Of a stretch of DNA of 64,000 nt, positions 1 to 10,589 are shown piece by piece. The stretch spans positions 22,286,480 to 22,350,479 of the forward strand of contig OY759218.1 in assembly GCA_963662175.1 (NCBI GenBank). The letters run 5' to 3'. The notes beneath the pieces were generated by a model. The model saw only the letters and a list, made by a program, of their open reading frames with translations. It was not told where the DNA came from and searched no databases. Each line of letters opens with the position of its first letter. Position 1 is the stretch's first letter. The translations under genes and the position numbers were made by a program. Source of the stretch: Aradus depressus. Its lineage: Eukaryota > Arthropoda > Insecta > Hemiptera > Aradidae.

Positions 1-99
1 AAACATTTTCAAAAATGTCACTTGGACCATTTTGATTCTAACCCCGTCAATTGGCACTTAGACGGTTACTCATTGTGTCTCAACGATAGCGGAGGATGA

Positions 100-345
100 T
101 AAAAAGTCGTCGGTAAATCACCGGCTATGTACTTCCCCAGCAAGAATTAATCAATTATGTTTTTGCTCTCCCTCCAAAGCTGTTTGGACTAAATACTAAA
201 TTTTGTGTAAGTATATTCATTACATCGGCAGTTATTAGAGTGTTTGAGTTGAGCCACCCCCTCTGAACCCCCATCCCCTTCTGCCGATTCCTCTAAAAAT
301 TAATAGGTACCATCTCCTTATAAGGTTTTGAATTGACATTGTGAT
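100..345 (+). repeat. DR dispersed repeat, partial copy
   Basis: This copy begins with the DR left motif (a variant of 'gtcggtgaatcaccggc'). It continues through 'cttccccag...attaatcaatta' and one 140-bp-type unit with 'attacatcggcagttatt' and 'gagttgagcc'. The same order of phrases recurs at 5.9, 9.5, 33.3 and 37.6 kb, which defines the family. There is no coding capacity. Confidence 0.75.
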
Positions 346-1577
346 AATTATAAGATTAATAAATAATAATAAACATCAATAATAATAAACAATAATTACC
401 ACATTTCCTGTAGAAATTTGATCTCTTTTCTTTATTTAAATTTTGATTTCTACAGTAGTTTTTCGAAAAGGGTTCTAAAAAAAATATTATCAATAATTTA
501 AGACGTGCAATTTTGAAGAAAGTACATGTATCAAAAAAAAATTCCATTTAACAAATTTCTCTCTTGGATTTACAAAGAGATACCAATTTTTTAAATAATT
601 TTAAATAATATTAATTCTAATCCAAGAGTTTTCAAATGATATTACTGGGCCAACAGGGAAGATGAATAGAATAGAATTTTAAAGGACAAATATTTTGGGT
701 TATTTTCTTTATTTACATATTTTAATTAAAAAAAACTAATCATTGAACAAACAAAAACAAAAAAACCAAAAGAACAAAATCATAAAACTAAATACTTAAA
801 ACTATTTCTTTTTTTCTTTTTGTTTGGGCATATAAAATAAATAAATGATTAAATGTACCCTCTTGACGTCTCTACCACACAATTTAGACCTCGACTACTC
901 TTCACTCTTCAATTTCACCTTTAGTCAATTTTCATATAATTGTTCAACTTCACTAAAAAAAAAACATCCCAACTTTAAGTGCACTGTTCCAGAGCTAGCT
1001 CCCGACTCATCTCTATTTTTTTTCACAGCTGTTTTTTAGATTTCATTTTTTTTAATGTCCTTTTTTTTTTTTTTTAAACCTTGATATATATAATAAAAAA
1101 AAAATACCTTTTTTTGTTGTGTCTTTTGATATTCATAAAAAAAAATGTTCCATAGTCAAGGTGATTGTTGTTTACATCACAGACATATAAAATTTCGTGT
1201 CGATACATTCATTGGAGTTTTGACTATTTTTTTGTTCTTTTGACGGATTGAAATACTTTTTTCATAATAACTTTGTTATTGTGTGTATAGAAAGTAAAAA
1301 TGAGCGAGAATAAAAGAGTTTTGAACAAGACTTGGCCAGGTCCCTCCCCAGAAACCAACTAAAACCTTTCCCACTTTAGTCACCAACAAAAGTTCAATGC
1401 AAAGAAACTTTCCTTTGACTTTTCTCAACTTGCAAGCCCCCTTTTGTTTATTTTTGCTGTTTTTTTTTTCGTGTTTTTTCATTTGTTCTCTGGTAAATAT
1501 TTCAGCCATGATTCTATGTGAACAATTGGTCAAACTTATTATTTACAATAATATCGAAAATGTATTTTTCACATCTA
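346..1577. other. AT-rich stretch with no recognised feature
   Basis: Contains many A and T homopolymers. The short open frames here (60-85 codons) are low-complexity, overlap on both strands and match no family I recognise. Confidence 0.6.
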
Positions 1578-3092
1578 CAGTAGACTCTCCCTTATCCGGA
1601 CCGACGTGATGCCGGATAACGGAAATCATCAATTAATGAGAAAAAATATATCAATTAAAGCATAAAAAAAAATGTTTTTAGGTGAGCTAAGGAATAAAAC
1701 ACGTATGTATTTTGTTGATAACATTTATTAAATTGACAAATATGTAGGTACATCATGGCCCCCACATTGGATTGCGGGCCCTGTAACCAGGATCAGGGTC
1801 GGGCCCCCCATCTCATAGTCATGTGCTGTATTATAATTACATGGTTATTTTTTAACCCTTTTACAATTTTATTTAAACTAAAAATAGATTGTAAGGTATA
1901 ATTAATGTTACAGTATCAGTCAGATTTTAAAACCAAACTTTATTGATTAAATTATTTCACACATCAATTGCTACCGTGATTATATCATTTACTTTTATTT
2001 TACTGAAATTAACGTTTAAATTTTTAGATTTCTTTGACTCACTAACATTAAAATAAAAATTGACAAAAACTAGTGATACGATCTAAAAAAAAATAACATT
2101 AAGAGCTCTAAAAATTACGATGTTTGTATGTGTTTAATACACTGGCTACAACAAAAGCTTACTTATAGCCTAACTGCCCTAAATTATCATAGCTTTTCTA
2201 GCTTTCTTTTGACTAAATTTATCAATAACATCTGAAAAGTCAATAGTTTTGGCCAATTCATTTTCAATCAGTCAAACTGATACTATGCGTCGATGCGTCT
2301 ATTTTTAGAACACTGCTCTGAGGGAAACAGCTGGACAATAGGCTGGGAAATAGGAGTGGGGGAGGGTTGAGGGAGTGCGTGGGGGCCGTCTATACCTGTC
2401 TCGTGCGGACTGTTTTATACTAGTAATTCGCAAACAAGAGTAACTATCCATGCACGCAACTAATTAAATAATAACTTAATAACTCGCACAACTAGAATAT
2501 GTATCTATTATACTAAATTTTCTTATAATTATATATTTTGCCTTTTTAAGCTATGATCCCTTGCAAAATCTACTAAAATAAAAAAATAAAAAGGACTGGA
2601 GCCGGACCCCCTTGGGCCCGGGCCCTGCAACCAAAGTTGCACCAGCCCCACCCTTGTGGGGGCCATGAGGTACATACTTTACTAGTTATGAGTTCATTTT
2701 CCGATAAGACGATATTGTTGTGCCACCAACGGGACGGTACCTTTGTTTTTCTATTCTAGGAAACATTTTTTATAAATATTTGATTTTCAACTATGTATTT
2801 ATTATAATTTGTTTATAGGATATTAGTGAATTAATAAAATATTGTATTAGCGTTCCCTTCAATATAAATGCAATGTACATATGTATGTATGTATGTATGT
2901 ATGCACAATAAAAATACATAAAAGATTCGTGAGTTACGGAATTATTATGTGCTCGTAAATACACGTGGCTCATATAATTGATAATCTGATAATTGAATGT
3001 TAATTTTAGTTTAACAAATTTGATATTATTTTGCGAGCGCCGGATAAGGGAGCGCGCCGGTTAACAGAACGTCGGATAAGGGAGAGCCTGGA
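1578..3092. mobile_element. Tigger/pogo-like non-autonomous DNA transposon
   Basis: The left end reads 'cagtagactctcccttatcc' and the right end is the inverted 'cggataagggagagcctgga'. A TA dinucleotide lies directly outside each end (1576-1577 and 3093-3094), as expected for the Tc1/mariner/pogo superfamily. CAGT-starting termini containing 'cttatccgg' are typical of Tigger-type elements. There is no transposase. The inside is AT-rich, includes a (tatg)n run near 2878-2902, and is interrupted by a second element at 1754-2667. Confidence 0.75.
1754..2667. mobile_element. Nested inverted-repeat element with 8-bp TSD (hAT-like)
   Basis: The left terminus 'catggcccccaca' is matched by the inverted right terminus 'tgtgggggccatg'. 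The 8-bp direct repeat 'aggtacat' lies immediately outside both ends (1746-1753 and 2668-2675). An 8-bp duplication points to the hAT superfamily, although the termini do not start CAGG as most hAT ends do. The ends are strikingly GC-rich ('cgggccctg' blocks) around an AT-rich core. No protein is visible. It sits inside the Tigger-like element, so it is the younger insertion. Confidence 0.75.
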
Positions 3093-3519
3093 TATTCTTT
3101 TCAAATTTATTTTTAGTTTTCACAACATTTCGAAAAAACTCCCGTCATCAGTATCTAACATTTATTTGCTGATATTTATGTAAACATTTTTTTATGTTTA
3201 CCATTATATTCGTTTTGCAAAAACATATTTGACCATTCGACCTCTGTGTTAGACCCTTATGCTGCTCCACACATTGGCCCAATACTTGAGCTAAGACCAT
3301 TTGTCCAATATGTGGTTAGGCGATGACGATTGACGATGGCGTTGGATGCTGTGCGCAGATGCTGTCGTCCACATATTGGCCCAACCTCAATGAATCCTGT
3401 TCCAGTATCACTATTATTGCTTAAATTTTACTGAAAATTTAATTTTAAAATTTACTAAAATTGAATTAAACCCTGTTACAGAACCTTAAGAAAGACACAT
3501 ATAATCAGCTAATGAGAAC

Positions 3520-3835
3520 TCGAAAACCTAATAACTCCCGAAGTAATGAAGATATCAACGTGAAATTTTATATGTAAATTCAAAATCTAATGAGGACGAT
3601 AGCTATATAATTTCAGCCATATCGTCTAAAGGAGGAGAGGAATTTGAGGAGAGGGCCTAACACAAAAACCCTAATAACTGTCGAAGTAATGGATGTATCA
3701 ACACGAAATAAAGAGATGATTCAGAAGTCCGAGGGTAAGCCACCTATTGATTTTCAATTTAATCTGTAAATGGGGTTCAGAGGGAGAGCAACAACTTAAT
3801 TCATTAATTCGCTACGTTGCCGGTCTTTTACTTAT
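3520..3835 (-). repeat. DR dispersed repeat, reverse copy
   Basis: Reverse-orientation units with 'aataactcccgaagtaatg', 'aataactgtcgaagtaatgg', 'attgattttcaattt' and the end motif 'aattcattaattcgct...gccggtc'. About two internal units are present. Confidence 0.75.
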
Positions 3836-3904
3836 GACTTTTTTTTTTAAAGAGAGTTTAATATAAGGAAAAAAAACAGATTTTATTATATTATTCATAC
3901 GACC

Positions 3905-4330
3905 AATATACAGACTAGAACTATGGGTTTCAGCCAAGAGTTCCAACATCAACAGAATACAAACTTTTCATTCAAAAGTCCTACCACAAATTGTCAATGC
4001 TCCCTTTTATGTCACCAACAAAGTCTTACACAAAAACCTCAACATTCCTTCTGTCCAAGACCTAATCCAACTTCGCTTCAAGAAATTCCATTATAAGTTG
4101 AATACCCATCCCAATCCTGTCGCTCAGCGCATGTCCTCTCAGTCCCATCCCGACAAACCTCCACGCCGCCTAAGACGACGCTGGCCTCGTGATCTTCTTT
4201 GAATAACGAGACTGTCTAAGGGAGTGTCAGCACTGGTTGGCTTCTCTCATCAATTGTATATATTTATCTCATGTTCACTTCTACCCATTGTAAATTTTGT
4301 ACAGATTGTAGAATAATAAAAAATAAAAAA
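3905..4330 (+). pseudogene. Jockey-like LINE ORF2 C-terminus and 3' end
   Basis: Translating + from about 3917 gives an uninterrupted Jockey-clade reverse transcriptase C-terminal signature: 'SSNINRIQTFHSKVLPQIV', then 'NAPFYVTNKVLHKNLNIP', ending with a basic tail ('PPRRLRRRWPRDLL') and a stop near 4200. The 3' UTR ends in 'cagattgtagaataataaa' and an A-rich tail. The same tail closes the copy at 48.6-49.2 kb, and the same basic C-terminus occurs near 56.64 kb. The polymerase core and endonuclease are absent, so this is a 5'-truncated dead copy. The Jockey assignment rests on residue pattern only. Confidence 0.8.
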
Positions 4331-4766
4331 AACTACCTAATTTTTCTCATTATATTATTAGTTATTGGGGTTTTTGAGTTAACCTCCCCCTTCCATCCTA
4401 CTGATTCCGCTCAAAATTAATAAGTGTCTTCCTTATGGAATTTTGAATTCACATAGAAATTTCGTTTCGATACATTCATTCTATCGGCAGTTATTGTTTT
4501 TACAGACACATTCTGATATAAAGTGATCTTAATAGTTACTTGCTGTTCGAAGTATTGAACCTAGTTTATGAATAATCGATATAGAATCAAGGGAGCTGTG
4601 AACATATACATAAATTTAGCGTTCGAGGTTTTATCATCTAACCTCTCTTCCACATCTCATTCTTTCCATTCATTTATAATGTATTATTATTTCTTCTGCC
4701 CCATACAACACATACCACAGACAGACAGAAATTTTCTTTTCATATTAGGAATCTAGTTGTCGAAAC

Positions 4767-5320
4767 CTACAACGTCTACTTAAAGCTGAGGACGAACATC
4801 GAGAGGACGAGAGTGTTGGCTCAGATATGGCTGTGTAGAGAAAGCCTGGCTAGAGTGACGGTGGGAGGAGTGACATACCTCTTCAACAGGGAAGACAGCT
4901 GTAGTGTCTGCAACGAAGACCGACCGGACGACATCCACCACTTCTTCATGGAGTGTCCAGCCTTCAGCCAACTAAGAAAAAAGTACCTGGTAGAAGCACT
5001 AAAGAGCCCACAACCTCACAAGACCCTTTTCAACATTACAAACAACCAAAACCTCAATACTATTATACTATACATAGTAAGGGCGCTAAAAATTAGAGGA
5101 CATTGAAGTATTTAAATAAAATACCATTTCACTAGAAGTTTTTTCACTATATTCTTTTTTTTCATTTGTTAACTAAGATTTTATTACTTTGTATTTTATT
5201 ATTATTATTATTTTCTATTTTCATTTATTTGTGCTTTTTTTAACTGAATAATGTATATATCCTGAGCCTAAAAGATGAATTTCCTAAAGGCTAATAAAGA
5301 ATTAAATTGAATTGAATTGA
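4767..5320 (+). mobile_element. 5'-truncated LINE with 17-bp target duplication
   Basis: The fragment is bounded by 'aatctagttgtcgaaac' at 4750-4766 and again at 5321-5337, a perfect 17-bp duplication typical of target-primed reverse transcription. Its 3' end is a short 'attgaattgaattga' repeat rather than poly(A). It lies inside a DR copy, so the DR copy is older. Confidence 0.85.
4768..5106 (+). pseudogene. LINE ORF2 C-terminal zinc-knuckle fragment
   Basis: The open frame runs from the truncation point to a stop at 5104-5106. It carries a Cys-X2-Cys...His...Cys knuckle: 'CSVCNEDRPDDIHHFFMECP', followed by 'AFSQLRKKYL'. This is the region after the reverse transcriptase in many non-LTR retrotransposons (R1, Jockey and I groups). 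The preceding 'RTRVLAQIWLCRESLARV' is the usual helical lead-in. The frame is intact over about 110 codons, which suggests a fairly young insertion. The polymerase is missing and the clade cannot be fixed from this piece. Confidence 0.8.
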
Positions 5321-5365
5321 AATCTAGTTGTCGAAACACATGAAATTTCGAATAGCTGGAGTGGT

Positions 5366-5817
5366 AAAAGTACATTTTCTCAAGGGAAAAGCCTAGTTGC
5401 CCCCGATTTTTCAAAATTGCTTTTTGATTCAAATCACTTTTTTTTTAGAAAGTTTAGTCCTGCAAATAGAATATTCAAAACTATTAATTTTCAAGGTGGG
5501 GAAGTGCATTGCGAGTGATTTTCAGGCTGAGTATGCCAGGGGTCAACTTCACAATGGACCCCATCTAATCCGCAACTGAATGAGGTCAAAGAAGATTAGT
5601 TTGTGTGGGGGCCCCTCTCCCCTCCCCAGATCCAAATTCCAGATAGGAAAAAGAGAAATTCAATGAAATTGAAGCTTTTCTCGAATAGAAGCCATTCTTA
5701 AAGAGATTTCTTTTCAAAGGGAGGTCAAAAAGGGTGAGGGCTTCAACGATATTATCATCAACTATATACCTATATCTAAAAAAAGGAAATAAAAAAATTG
5801 AAAAATGAGATCGAATT
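5366..5817. other. No clear feature
   Basis: Moderately AT-rich sequence with short frames only. Nothing matches a family I recognise. Confidence 0.5.
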
Positions 5818-6090
5818 GTTACTTCCTCAGCTCTACCAAGTATAGGGGAAGTTATGAAATTCGAGGAGAGGTTTCAACGGATTTTCCGACATCCTAATTA
5901 TAAAAGAAAATGTCGGCGAATCACCGGCTCCAGAACGAATTAATTAACTTTTCGTTGCCCCTCCAAGTCGACCGTTTGCCCTATTATTCAACAATTGACT
6001 TACATAGGGGCTCCGAAATCTTCATACTAAATTTTGGGTCGATACATTTATTATATCGGCAGTTATTGGGGCTTTTGAGTTGAATCAAAT
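5818..6090 (+). repeat. DR dispersed repeat, short copy with hairpin end
   Basis: It starts with the DR terminal palindrome ('acttcctcagc...gtataggggaagt') and soon reaches 'gtcggcgaatcaccggct'. One forward unit follows ('atatcggcagttattgggg'). Hairpin end and left end are therefore close together, suggesting a rearranged or deleted copy. Confidence 0.65.
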
Positions 6091-6176
6091 TTTGTCCTTT
6101 GTTAATCCCTCTCAGCTAACAAATACCCATGACAATATTAACCTAGGCTAAATAATTTTCTACTTAGACATAATAT

Positions 6177-6570
6177 GCACCCTTGCTTCAAAAGTGCCAC
6201 AACTCAAAAATTCGGGTTTTTTAGTTAAGACTGCCATTCGACTTGGTTTTCAAGTTTATACCAATCACCTAAAACGCCAGATAATGCACTGAAAATTCAG
6301 CCGCTAGATAGCAGTTGTGTCGTTTTTTTATGTTTGCACTCATTAGTCTTTGTTAGGCAACAAAAGGGCCACAACTCAAAAAACCGAGATTTATAGTTGA
6401 AAACTTGGAAAATCTGCAGGACCACAATCTATCGTAAATTAAACGCATAGTTTTGCTTGGTGACGTCACTAGATCAACTAAAATTCACCTAACTCAGCTG
6501 GAAGCTGTTTTTTGCATTTCCTGAAAAACAGAGTTTTTTTGAGTTGTGGCACTTTTGTAGCAAGGGTGCG
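6177..6570. mobile_element. MITE with ~30-bp terminal inverted repeats
   Basis: The left end 'gcacccttgcttcaaaag' plus 'tgccacaactcaaaaa' is repeated inverted at the right end ('ttttttgagttgtggcac' and 'ttttgtagcaagggtgc'). A third, internal partial copy ('gccacaactcaaaaaacc') lies near 6370. There are no coding frames. I cannot assign a clear target duplication, so the superfamily is left open. Confidence 0.75.
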
Positions 6571-6619
6571 CTATAGTAGCTATATATTGTACAGTTATGT
6601 TATATTGTTTTCTTGGAAT

Positions 6620-6890
6620 GTTAGTTTTTGGTTTTATTTTAATTTAATTTTCTTGTTTTTCAAATAAGTCCACAGTTGGTTATTACCGTTAGAATAGAGA
6701 TTTCCACCTCCTGGTTTTACCAGGGGAAGGGGACTCTTTCACCTCAGGTACTCTTAGGTTAATATAAATATGTATGCCTGGAAAATATCTCAATTATTGT
6801 TGAACCTTGTGCTGACGATGACGTAATCCGAAACCGGTACACATTTCAGTATATGTTTGTGGAAGTAGACAATATAAGTGTTTTATCTAT
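6620..6890 (+). repeat. Penelope-like or other retroelement 3' tail
   Basis: Contains 'ctgacgatgacgtaatccga' followed by 'aaccggtacaca' and 'tttgtggaagtagacaatat'. Very similar tails occur at 42.77-42.84 kb and 40.97-41.04 kb, and inverted at 30.66 kb. A CTGANGA...GAAAC core in this position recalls the hammerhead-like motifs described in Penelope-like elements. The assignment is an inference. Confidence 0.4.
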
Positions 6891-6899
6891 CATTTTATT

Positions 6900-7290
6900 T
6901 TACTTTTGAGTTGAGCCCCTCTAATCCCTGTCTTCCCTTCTGCAATTCTGCTGAAAATTAATAAGTGTCGTCCTTATGGGGTTTCTAATTCACATATGAA
7001 ATTTTGTGTCAATACATTCATTACAACGACAGTTATTAAAGTAGTTTGAGTTGAGCCTCTCCCTAAACACCCGATTCCGCTGAAAATTGGTAGATGTTGC
7101 CGTTATTGGGTTTTGGCCATACATATAAAATTTCGTGTCGGCATATTCATTCTATCGGGAGTTATGGTGTTCAGAGACACATAGACAGACATATGTTTTT
7201 AAATATTTGGAATCTCGAGGTCTGAAAACATAGAATTCCGTTGACAACTCCGTATTGACAAATTGTATTACTTTCTCAGAAGTAAAAGTC
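6900..7290 (+). repeat. DR dispersed repeat, near full-length right half
   Basis: Three consecutive units are visible ('cattacaacgacagttatt', then 'ttctatcgggagttatggtg'). The end region follows: 'acagacata', 'gaattccgttgacaactc' and 'attactttctcagaagtaa'. Confidence 0.75.
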
Positions 7291-7370
7291 CCCAAAAAGT
7301 ATTAATCAATTCATATGTGCTTGTAAGCTGTGGGACGAGATTTCTCAAAAAAAGAAAATACGTCTTCCCA

Positions 7371-7552
7371 CTGTTTTATTTTTGACAAGAACAGATTTTC
7401 AACGAGACAGTGTCATCCATCAGTGGCACATCCCACCCGTACAATGTAGAGGTTAAGGTAGCCGGTAGTCCTTTAGCCTCTATACTGACAGGTGCGATGT
7501 GCCACTGATGATGACACTGTCTCGTTGAAAACCATGGTCAAAAATAAAACAG
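7371..7552. repeat. Foldback inverted repeat
   Basis: The left arm at 7371-7432 and right arm at 7496-7552 are reverse complements ('gatgtgccactgatg...' against '...catcagtggcacatc'), with one lost base and a short outer gap. The loop is about 63 bases. The outer arms share 'ctgttttatttttgac' and 'gtcaaaaataaaacag'. No gene is present. Confidence 0.8.
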
Positions 7553-7559
7553 ACAATGT

Positions 7560-7984
7560 CTTTTGTTTCTATATTTATCATTTCACTTTTCGTTCCTCTT
7601 CTAAACAAGTCAACTGTTTGCGAAGATCATATTTGCATAAATTAAGACAATTTTTCAAAAGCTCTATTGTCAATAGTCGCTAGAACACTACTTTTGAGAC
7701 TGCTTGACTCAGAAATAAAAAAAACAAAAACAATATGGACCAATCAGAAAGGTAATTATCACTCAATGTGCCTCACGGTGTTCCGAGAAACCTGCTGTCC
7801 GCTTTTGGGAGGTAGATTTTTCGCACGTGACCATTTGAGGTTGTCCGTTGTCCGTTAAGAGAGGGCCCGTTATCGAGAGGTAAACTAAGCATTGATCTGA
7901 GTGGTCTGCTGCCGGGACCATAGACATTTTGTCCGTTAATAGTTATTCGCTATCTAGAGGTGTCCGTTAGAAGAGGTTTCACTG
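7560..7984. mobile_element. Possible Tigger-like right end
   Basis: The end 'ggtgtccgttagaagaggtt' then 'tcactg' is followed by TA (7985-7986), and CAGTGAAACCTC-type termini are typical of Tigger elements. Repeated 'gtccgtta' and 'ctagaggt/cgagaggt' motifs occur near this end. The inner part (7610-7760) resembles 18190-18330 ('cataaatta', 'caatttttc', 'gctctat', 'agaaaggtaatt'), so both may be remnants of one family. I did not find the left end. Confidence 0.45.
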
Positions 7985-8160
7985 TATTATTATTTTTTTG
8001 TACACATTTTTCATGTCTTTTAAGACATTTTAATTTTTTAATTGTTATTATTATTATTTATTTTTTCACCTTATCCTATTATTCATATTTGTCAACAAAT
8101 GGTCATTAAAAAAAAATAAATAAAAAAAAAACGTATTGGTAGTATAGTCGTATTTAGTCG

Positions 8161-8451
8161 TTGTGTCCATATCATATAAATGGAAATAGAAATATTTTCC
8201 CTCTCAACAATACTAGTCACGATTACGATACCAGGAAGAAAGAAGACTTTCGAATAACTAAACATTGCTCTTCTCTTTTTGCAAAAAGTATAACTCATAA
8301 AGGATTTAATTTATTTAATGCCCTTCCCCACTTCTTGAAGTCAATAGATACAATAAAAAAATTTAAATTTCAACTAAAAATGTTCATGTTAGAGGAAACC
8401 CTATACACGGAAACAGAATTTTATCCTCACGGTTCAAAAAGAATAATATAA
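8161..8451 (+). pseudogene. LINE ORF2 extreme C-terminus
   Basis: A 96-codon frame contains 'YDTRKKEDFRITKHCSSLF', 'GFNLFNALPHFLKSI' and 'FKFQLKMFMLEETLY', then a 'TEFY' ending. This order is the characteristic tail of many CR1/L2/RTE-like non-LTR reverse transcriptases: an 'N-TR' motif, 'LYN-LP-IK', 'FK-LK-L', then 'FYS/EF'. The frame is uninterrupted, but the upstream polymerase is absent. The initiating Met is fortuitous because the sequence is 5'-truncated. Confidence 0.7.
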
Positions 8452-8717
8452 TCACAATAAAGAATCTTGTTTCATATCCAAAAACATAATTTGATACAAA
8501 GCTTTCATTTTTATTTTTTGGGCAGAGTTCCTCCACACCTTAAAGGTCAGTCCAATGTACGTTATTGTTTTATTTATTCATTTATAATTTTTTATTTATT
8601 TAGACTTTTTTATACATTCATTTATAATTGATTAATCTAATATATATTATTTTTTATATATTGTTATAGTTACATTGTTTTTTTTTTTTTTTTTTTCTAC
8701 ATCTCGCACATTGGGAC

Positions 8718-8748
8718 CTGATGATGGGACGTAAGAACGTCCCGAAAC
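8718..8748 (+). promoter_or_regulatory. Hammerhead-like CTGATGA-stem-GAAA motif
   Basis: The sequence reads CTGATGA, one T, then a perfect 7-bp stem GGGACGT/ACGTCCC with loop AAGA, then GAAAC. The order of conserved core blocks matches a hammerhead ribozyme. The extra unpaired T before the stem is not canonical, so catalytic activity is uncertain. The copy at 22905-22935 keeps a 6-bp stem. Confidence 0.35.
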
Positions 8749-9055
8749 ATCGTTGGGATAGACACTTCCGAAGAGTTTTTTTGAAAAATAGGTATCTTAA
8801 TTTTTATTAAATTGAAAAATATCTCTACTTATTATAAACGTATCTTGTATTGTTTATACACTCATATATTTTTAAGTATTTATTTGTTCAGTTTTTATTA
8901 ATTTCATTTTACTTTTTTTTAATAGTTTTGTTATTACTACATCATAGGTGTGTTAGACTCAAGTAGTTATAAATCTATATCTTAATGTATACATTTTTCG
9001 GACGTATCCTATTATCATGTATTGGTCTAACGGAAATAAACGTATTATTATTTTT

Positions 9056-9524
9056 TTTTTGTTTTTGAGTTCAGAAGATCAAAAATTGAGTTTCCGACTC
9101 CTACATAACTTCCCGAATACCACATAAAGCAGAAGTAAACAATTCAGTCCTTTTTATATTCTACACCTTCTTTATCCCAAATTAAAACTTTCTACCATAT
9201 TTATTTACAAACTGCTTTCTCCATAACTTAATTAACATTTAAGTATTCTATTTTCTTTTCAAATTTATTCCCCCTTGAGTTAGTTAAACAGGTTCAACAT
9301 ATAAAATTGTAATATTTCAAAATGAATTCTTTTATACTTTATACTTAAAATTTCAATGTTTCGTTAAAGTTCTTTTCTGTTAGATAAAAATGTTAAAATG
9401 TAACTTTATACTGTTATTTGTTATTTTGCTTTGAATATCAGGATATTTTACTATTCTTTCAGTTGACTGTTGAAATTGTTTCAAATTTTTAATATATCTC
9501 TAAAATCAGGAAATTTGAAACATA
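9056..9524. other. AT-rich spacer
   Basis: No repeat or frame recognised. Confidence 0.5.
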
Positions 9525-9955
9525 TTAAAAGTGGTCGGTGAATCCTCGTCAGTGAACTTCCCCAGCCAGAATTAATCAATTAGGTTTTTGCCCTCCCTTC
9601 AAAATCAATCATCAATAAATTGTTGACTTACATACGGGCTTTTGAATTTTGTATAGATTATGTCGTCAGTTAATAGGATTTTTGAGTCAAGCCTTCTCCT
9701 CTGATCCATCCCTTCTGCCGATTGGGCTGAAAATGTATAGATGTTGTTAATTTACATATAAAATTTCGTGCCAATACATTCAATACAATGACCATTATTA
9801 GAGCTTTTCTAATAAACCCTCCTAATGGCCTTTCCTATGGCCTTTTTGACTGAAAGCCATAAGTGCCGTCCTATTCTAAGGTTCTGGATACACATATAAA
9901 ATTTCGTGTCGATACATTCATACTTTCGGATAAATATTTTTTATTTTTGGAATTA
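9525..9955 (+). repeat. DR dispersed repeat copy
   Basis: Left motif 'ggtcggtgaatcctcgtcag', then 'cttccccagccagaattaatc'. About three units follow with 'gattatgtcgtcagttaat' and 'tttcgtgccaatacattca' variants. Confidence 0.75.
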
Positions 9956-10154
9956 ACTTGCTATTCTTGAATTAAAATTTTATGTGCGATTTGAACAATA
10001 TTTTATCGATGTATAAAAATAAATATTTGTTTTTTCTAGTTATGATTTATGCAAATTTATTTATGAATAAACATAGTTACAAAACATATTCATTTGTATT
10101 TTCTATTTTCATTACCAATTTTCAAAAAATTACCAAATTTTATTTATGGTCGCT

Positions 10155-10585
10155 CGGACCACTTGGACCACCTCGCCTCGCTCTATCTCTACCTAACTAA
10201 GGCTCTCTAACATAGGAAAACAATACTGGGTAGTACATAAATATTATTGGATTGTACTGATTTAGATTATTCTACTGAAGTTATTATTATCGTTTTTACT
10301 TATTTTCATTTTTAAGTATGTTATTTATTTTCCTTTTTTTTTATTAGTCCCAAGCTAGTCATTTATTCTGTATGTTATCCTCAACCATAGCGCGTATTAA
10401 CGTATGGCCCCCCATTTCCATTTCTATTATTTGTACGTATGAAAGATCTTCATTTTCTTCTCCTGAGTCTGCTTTTTATGTTCTCAATTATTTATTTTGC
10501 ATTATGTATATAAGGTCACTATTGTATATAAGACTCCAATCTCTTGCAATCTTCCTATGCAATAAAAAATTATTATTATTATTAT
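10155..10585 (+). mobile_element. Possible LINE 3' fragment with (ATT)n tail
   Basis: The segment ends in 'gcaataaaaaattatta' and an ATT run, a common LINE tail. 'tatggtcg' stands just before it (near 10146) and just after the tail (near 10585), a possible short target duplication. No protein is recognised. Confidence 0.35.
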
Positions 10586-10589
10586 GGTC

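Larger units (their letters stand above)
4345..5365 (+). repeat. DR dispersed repeat copy interrupted by a LINE
   Basis: The left part (4345-4766) has 'ttattagttattggggttttt', 'cattctatcggcagttatt' and the 'acagacagacaga' end region. The right part resumes after 5320 with 'gtcgaaacacatgaaatttcg', which matches the usual DR terminal phrase 'gtcggaaaacatgaaattccg'. Between about 4510 and 4690 the match is lost, so another small insertion may be present. Confidence 0.65.
8130..9055 (+). mobile_element. 5'-truncated non-LTR retrotransposon with long 3' UTR
   Basis: An ORF2 C-terminus (8161-8451) is followed by about 600 bp of 3' UTR ending in 'aacggaaataaacg' and an A/T tail. The UTR from 'cctccacaccttaaaggtc' onward is shared with 22.57-23.22 kb. 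It includes a conserved hairpin block at 8718-8748 and the phrases 'agactcaagtagttataaat' and 'acgtatcctattatcatg'. Confidence 0.7.

Noticed and set aside
3240..3420. Small inverted repeat around 'ccacacattggcccaa' and 'ttgtccaatatgtgg'
   Set aside because: Arms are short and imperfect, with no borders or target duplication.
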